Assembly: GCF_047663525.1 (NCBI RefSeq)
Contig: NC_092602.1
Location: forward strand, 1,991,501-2,055,500
Direction: 5' to 3'
Length of the DNA: 64,000 nucleotides
Source: Anas platyrhynchos
Lineage: Eukaryota > Chordata > Aves > Anseriformes > Anatidae
This document shows positions 59,801 to 64,000 of the stretch, piece by piece (the first letter of the stretch is position 1; each line of letters begins with the position of its first letter). Below the pieces are notes generated by a model. That model searched no databases. It had not been told where the DNA came from and was given only the letters and a program-made list of their open reading frames with translations. A program made the translations under genes and the position numbers.

Positions 59801-62800
59801 CAATTAATAATCACAGTCGTGTGGTGGAACAGCAGTTCTCTTTTGCTTTGGGTTTGTCCACTGGCTACAAAAAAAGCTGTAAGCAAGCCTGACTCTTAGC
59901 ATCAGTTTCAAACGTTGAAGCAAATTCTGGAAGTGATCTTGTGCAGTCTTCTTTTACCGAACTGTTCATGATACTTAAGTGTTATATTCAGTGATGAATT
60001 TTATCCTACATTTTTAGGGACTCTTCTTTCTGGTGATTAAAATGCTTTTGCAGTTTTAAGAAATTGGGATGTGAAGATTTCCGCAGGAAATCTGGCCTTT
60101 CTTCTGTTGCATTACTGCTTTGCATCCTTGGCTGTAAGAAGATGCTTTATTCAGAAAGCAGAGAAGGAAATGCATTGATTAATCAAATCTGCCCTTCTGT
60201 TTTTAATTTAGAGAAGTTAACAAGTGAGCTGCAAAGCCGTGAGAACAAGTGTATGGCAATGTACAAGAAGCTGTGTAGGTGGCCAGAGTGCAACGCGCTG
60301 TCGAGAAGGCTGCTGCTGAAAAAGTGAGATGATGATTCTGCAATCCTACTGAGAGCTGAAGGAAAAATCCTGGCTGGTCATGAATTGCATTGTGTAGTGG
60401 TTCTTATAAGTGGTTGTTAAAGCAGAAGAATATCAGGTTCTCAAAGCATTTCTAAACATTTGAACTCCAAAGCCTGAGGAGGAAGGCAACAAAAGTGAAT
60501 GCTAAAGGACAGTGGTGAAGGTCACAGGGAGAGTCTGTCAGTAGCATAGTTGCTTCTCTTTGACTTTGAAGGTTGAGTTCAGCTACATGTTCATGCAATA
60601 AACTTGTGTTTCCCTTACTTCTGAAGGCTGTGCTGGCTGTCCAGCTCTTTTTTTTTTTATGGTGGGAGAGGAGAACAACTGCATTTGTCTAATTTTCTGA
60701 AACTTCATTTCTCTCACTTGGCCAGACTTTATCCTGGGAAACACATGCTTTGAACAGATGCATCAGAAGAGAGCATGCTTATAGACCAAATCTGTTTCTT
60801 GGAACTGTCAGGAGAGATTTGTCCTTTGGTTTTTGTATTTAGCTATGTCCTAAACTTAACTACAAGCTCAGTACAGAGTCTTGAAGGTTAGCAGGTCCTG
60901 TATCCACTGTTCAAAGAGACAGCAAAATGTTTCTTCCAGAATTGTTCTTGGTACTAATGTTTGATAGGTATACTTGCAGAAGGCAGAACTGGAGGAAAAT
61001 AAGAGTCTGTTTTATGGGAAACTTGGAAGTCGTAAGGGGAGAAATCATCTCGCAACACTGATGATGAGTAGAACTAGTTAGTATAAGGACGCTTTATCTT
61101 TACCTCTTTGTACGTGGCCATCTCCTATTCTGTACTTTTAAATTGTTCTGAACACAGAGAGGTGAAACTTGTGCTTCAGCATTCTGTGGAGGTATTCATG
61201 AGCTGAGTCCAATGGTTGGAATGTAAATATTAAGATGAGAATTTTTAACTTGTCTCGATTCCTTATGGAAATTGTCTCCTTTATTACATTTCAAGAAACT
61301 CAGGATAATGGCATTCCTCTCAGATGTGAGACCTTTTCAAGGAGAAATGATTCTTAGTACACTTGTGTGTTTTGTAATGTAAATATGATACTCCTTAAAT
61401 TCAGTTTTTGTAAGGAATGCAGTTTTAGAAGTGAATTACTGTTTTGGCAATTCCCTAAACTTCTTGTTCTGTGCCTGCTTTTTGTTTCAGCTCAGATGAT
61501 TGGCAGTTCTATATAACTTACTTTGATTCAGTGTTCCAACTCATAGATGAATCCTGGACACCTCCGCTGGAAGAAGAACAGTAAGTTAACAGTTCTGCAT
61601 TGGATTTCTTTCTCCTTTGTGATGCAGAGAACTTCTTGCCTTCATGTATAGTGTTGTCCCTGTCTTTGGGTGGGTGACTTCCTGGCATCAGGCCCCAAAT
61701 GTTGTCTTCTCCCTGTTTTATTTTGGAGGCTGGCAATAGTCTGTTGGAAACAGCTGTGTAAAGTGGTTTGTACACGGTAGAGCTCTTCCAGTTTGTATTT
61801 TTCATAGTGATTGAATTAGAGAAGCCATCATGCCAGGTTTCCTTAAGAGTGTTCTGGGAATATGCTGAGCATGTGTTTTCAGTGTCCTAGGAATGAGGGA
61901 AAAAATCAAGGAGTCTTCTGTTTCTGTAATTGCACAGGTCTTTGGAAGGAGAGGTACACTATTCTATCGAGCAAGCTGTGAAATTTATAGAAGAGAGGAT
62001 AACAGAAGAATCTAAGAGCGCTCGGCCACTTCGGGGACCATATTTAGCTAAACTGGAGCTGATTAGACGTTTGCGTTGCAGAGGTTGTAATGATGAATAT
62101 AAACTAGGTAAGAGCCACTAACTGGATGATAAATGAATCATTGGGGGAGAACTCAAAACAAGCTCTTTGTATTCAGTGGGAATTTAATTCAGCAGTGTGG
62201 TATTAAAATCTCTGTGCTGGTTTCAGTATGTAAAGGATTTTGATATCACTAGAAGATGAAGCTTGAGGAAAGGAAGATAGTTCAGGCTACTTCAGGCTTG
62301 TAAAAGCAATCAGGGAAACATTTAAAAGGACTTACTGGACTTTAAGAGCATATGATCTGTTACACTTTGATGAAAAGTGCATTCCTGATGCACTGCTTTT
62401 GTAAAAAGTCCTTCTGTTTAGCTGTAATAATCTCTGGGTGTTCATTCTTTTTTTTTTTTCCCCAATAACACCAGGATTTGTTTTCTTAACAACTTGCATT
62501 TAAAAATTACAGTTAGGGAGTCAGTGAAGGAGAGGGTATGATTACAGCAATACCTGTGCTTACTGGTTCCTTTTGTATTTCCATCCAAAAATAACTAACT
62601 AGATAAGCAGAGACTCTGTATGCATGCCCGTTATGCTGAGCTCTTATCTGCCAAAGTAGCTTGAATGAAGCTCTTAGAATTTTGTGTCTCTCTCTCTCCT
62701 TGGTTATCAAAGACATTGAGCTTCTGATTAAAATCTACAGTAGTGCAGCTATTTGTTCTGTAACTCAGTTTGTGATCTCAAAGAAAAAATGAGTTAAAGA

Positions 62801-62985
62801 TTTCTCACAGTGATTTCATAGGTTCAGCTTTTAATGGAGCATATTAAAAGGATGAACTGGCCTTTTTCCTAGGTGATCCAGAAGAACTAATGTTCCAATA
62901 CTTCAAAAAATTTGGGGACAAACCCTGCTGTTTTACTGATCTCAAAGTATTTGTGGATCTCCTCCCATCCAGCCAATACACAAAA
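50669..62985 (+). CDS. NAA25: NAA25, auxiliary subunit of N-terminal acetyltransferase B (3'-partial, exons 1-11)
   Basis: NAA25 (MDM20) is the ribosome-anchoring, TPR-fold partner of the catalytic subunit NAA20. Together, as NatB, they acetylate new proteins starting Met-Asp, Met-Glu, Met-Asn or Met-Gln in the cytosol (family knowledge). Eleven exons join in phase to 383 codons: 50669-50726, 53472-53557, 54471-54609, 55969-56087, 58330-58404, 59171-59278, 59708-59786, 60212-60323, 61491-61580, 61938-62107, 62873-62985. The ATG at 50669 has A at -3 and G at +4. The protein begins MAARGHVQDPNDRRLRPIYD, as in other vertebrates. The full protein is about 970 residues, so about 60% lies to the right of the window. 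Introns are all GT-AG and no disruption is seen. Confidence 0.97.
50727..53471 (+). other. NAA25: NAA25 intron 1 (2.7 kb)
   Basis: The first 150 bp are CpG-rich and carry G-runs on the transcribed sense strand (50741-50776). The rest is ordinary intron with no repeat family or coding exon that I can recognise. Confidence 0.7.
53472..59278 (+). CDS. NAA25: NAA25 TPR-like helical repeats (exons 2-6, residues 20-195)
   Basis: Paired helices typical of the TPR superhelix are visible. They include MAIQQADKLLKKH, the motif GLQRTGKQDEAYALAQEVAA followed by LEPTDDNSLQALTILYREM, then AAVKKVPNSEEYHSHLFMAY, ARVGEYKKMQQAGMALYKIV and NPYYFWSVMSLIM. The G-x4-A and proline-bounded spacing fits TPR units of about 34 residues. 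This part forms the N-terminal arm of the NAA25 ring that wraps around NAA20 (family structural knowledge). Confidence 0.92.
53558..55968 (+). other. NAA25: NAA25 introns 2 and 3 around the exon at 54471-54609
   Basis: Apart from the exon noted, this stretch is non-coding. It has a poly-T run before 55798 but no recognised element. Confidence 0.65.
56088..58329 (+). other. NAA25: NAA25 intron 4 (2.2 kb), no gene seen
   Basis: AT-rich intron. Open frames such as 57546-57785 lack splice-linked or family-like content. No CR1 piece is recognised. Confidence 0.65.
59708..62985 (+). CDS. NAA25: NAA25 exons 7-11 (residues 196-383)
   Basis: Further helical segments follow: YYMILERLEKYQEALDVVRG, ENKCMAMYKKLCRWPECNAL, DDWQFYITYFDSVFQLIDES, and KLELIRRLRCRGCNDEYKLG followed by DPEELMFQYFKKFGDKPCC. 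Exon 8 ends with AA and joins CTCAGATGATTGG to give NSDDW, so the splice frame is certain. The last exon seen ends at 62985 with donor GTAAGT. Confidence 0.93.
60324..61490 (+). other. NAA25: NAA25 intron 8 (1.2 kb) with a canonical poly(A) motif
   Basis: The intron contains AATAAA at 60597-60602 followed by CTTGTGTTTCCC and a poly-T run at 60648-60658. No other gene-like signal is seen. Confidence 0.6.
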
Positions 62986-64000
62986 GTAAGTAAAGGGTAA
63001 GATGGTGGCAGAAACTGCAGCGCTTGTTTGCACTTTGTGCTTTTCTCTTAAGACACCTCTGGGTCATACTAAGAGAGAAAAAGCTGAAGTTGAGTGTTTG
63101 GAATAGTGAATAGAGAGGTATTTGCTGCTTGCTGTTACGCAAAGCATCCTTCGCCTTTCCCTTCCTACCAATGCCATGCTTTTCCTGTTAAAGTTGTATA
63201 TTGAATCGGAAAGATCCGATTTCTTATTGATGCAGGTAGGATGCTACTGAGGTGTCTTTCTTGGCTCTTCTGCAGCGCTGAACAATCTGCATGCTGATGC
63301 TGATTACAGGGTGACCAAGGGACCTACTGCAACTTTTCCAGAATCTTTCTGAAATAAGCTCCCTTTAATTGAAAGGCCTGTTTGTGCAGAGTCAGGAGCA
63401 GCTCTTGAATGACTTCAGCAGCTGGGAATCCCGTCACTCATCCCATTGTTTCCCTAAGCCATTGTACAAAATGCAGTGCTGGCTAAGGCTAGACAGCTGT
63501 TGATAAAATGTTTGTAAACAAAGTGCAGAGAGTGTTGTTGGTTTTCACAGCTTATTAAAATATTTTTTGACTGGTAATACAAGCTCGTCCTCCAGCCTTA
63601 TTAGTAAGGAGAGAAAGGTGGCCTTGGCAGGTAGTCATTATTGCTGATGTTTTGAGTCAGAAGGTGTGTTCTTGCCCCACTGGCAACAGATGTGGTCAGT
63701 AGTGTACTTAACTGGAAGTGGGGGTACCATTGCAAGGTAACCTGTGAGTCTGGAAGCTTTGAACAAGTGTTACTGCTTTTTTAAGAGTTCTTAATAAAGT
63801 TACAGTTCAGTAGCTGAGATTGTGGTGATCCTGCTGGGCCAATATGCAGGTACTCCAAAAATAATTGTCATAATATCAATCTTGAATTTCTAGAGGCATA
63901 AACTGAAGTATGCAATGTAGTGATTTGCTTGCTCTTGCCCACCTCAGTAAAATTTCAAACTGAAAGTATTTTCAACAAAATCTTCATCAAAATCTATGGG
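62986..64000 (+). other. NAA25: NAA25 intron 11, right edge of the window
   Basis: Intron sequence after donor GTAAGT. The next expected NAA25 exon (beginning with a segment like FINQLLG) is not found before the window ends. Confidence 0.65.

Noticed and set aside
1..64000. CRISPR arrays, tRNA or rRNA genes, intact transposons, or a new multi-gene system
   Set aside because: None seen. The window is explained by three conserved vertebrate genes, their introns and a few repeats.

Overview
This window is ordinary vertebrate nuclear DNA with long multi-exon genes, and it is most likely avian. The evidence is compact introns (many of 70-200 bp), fragments that look like CR1 LINEs, almost no other interspersed repeats, AT-rich introns and two sharp CpG islands. 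All 73 introns placed here are GT-AG, and splicing them in phase gives three uninterrupted proteins. The gene order is the conserved vertebrate block HECTD4 - TRAFD1 - NAA25 (human 12q24.13), with HECTD4 and TRAFD1 tail to tail and TRAFD1 and NAA25 head to head. I cannot name the species.

Region 1-37080 (+): 54 coding exons of HECTD4, a giant HECT E3 ubiquitin ligase. They encode the last 3270 residues; the start lies to the left of the window. Visible parts are the end of a CUB-like fold, a long helical middle, a SPRY-like domain (exons 24-27), an acidic run, a 1304-bp exon with a serine-rich insert, a Lys/Pro/Glu linker, and the complete HECT domain with its catalytic cysteine codon at 33165-33167. 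A 3' UTR of about 3.8 kb follows and contains an antisense CR1 fragment.

Region 37080-47130 (-): TRAFD1 (FLN29), 11 coding exons and 586 residues, complete. It has a series of C-x2-C...H...C zinc modules and starts in a CpG island with four CCAAT boxes. A GAAA-rich IRF/ISRE-like string sits just after exon 1. Region 47130-50500 is intergenic with no gene that I can support.

Region 50500-64000 (+): the CpG-island promoter and first 11 exons (residues 1-383) of NAA25, the TPR auxiliary subunit of the NatB N-terminal acetyltransferase. The gene runs off the right edge.

The three genes are not an operon and do not form one pathway: one is a ubiquitin ligase, one an innate-immune brake, one a co-translational acetylation factor. 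I found no new multi-gene system. The signals most worth a second look are a possible split RRM-like fold in HECTD4, two opposed poly(A) signals 35 bp apart between HECTD4 and TRAFD1, the IRF-like string in TRAFD1, and a UG-repeat/short-intron arrangement in HECTD4.
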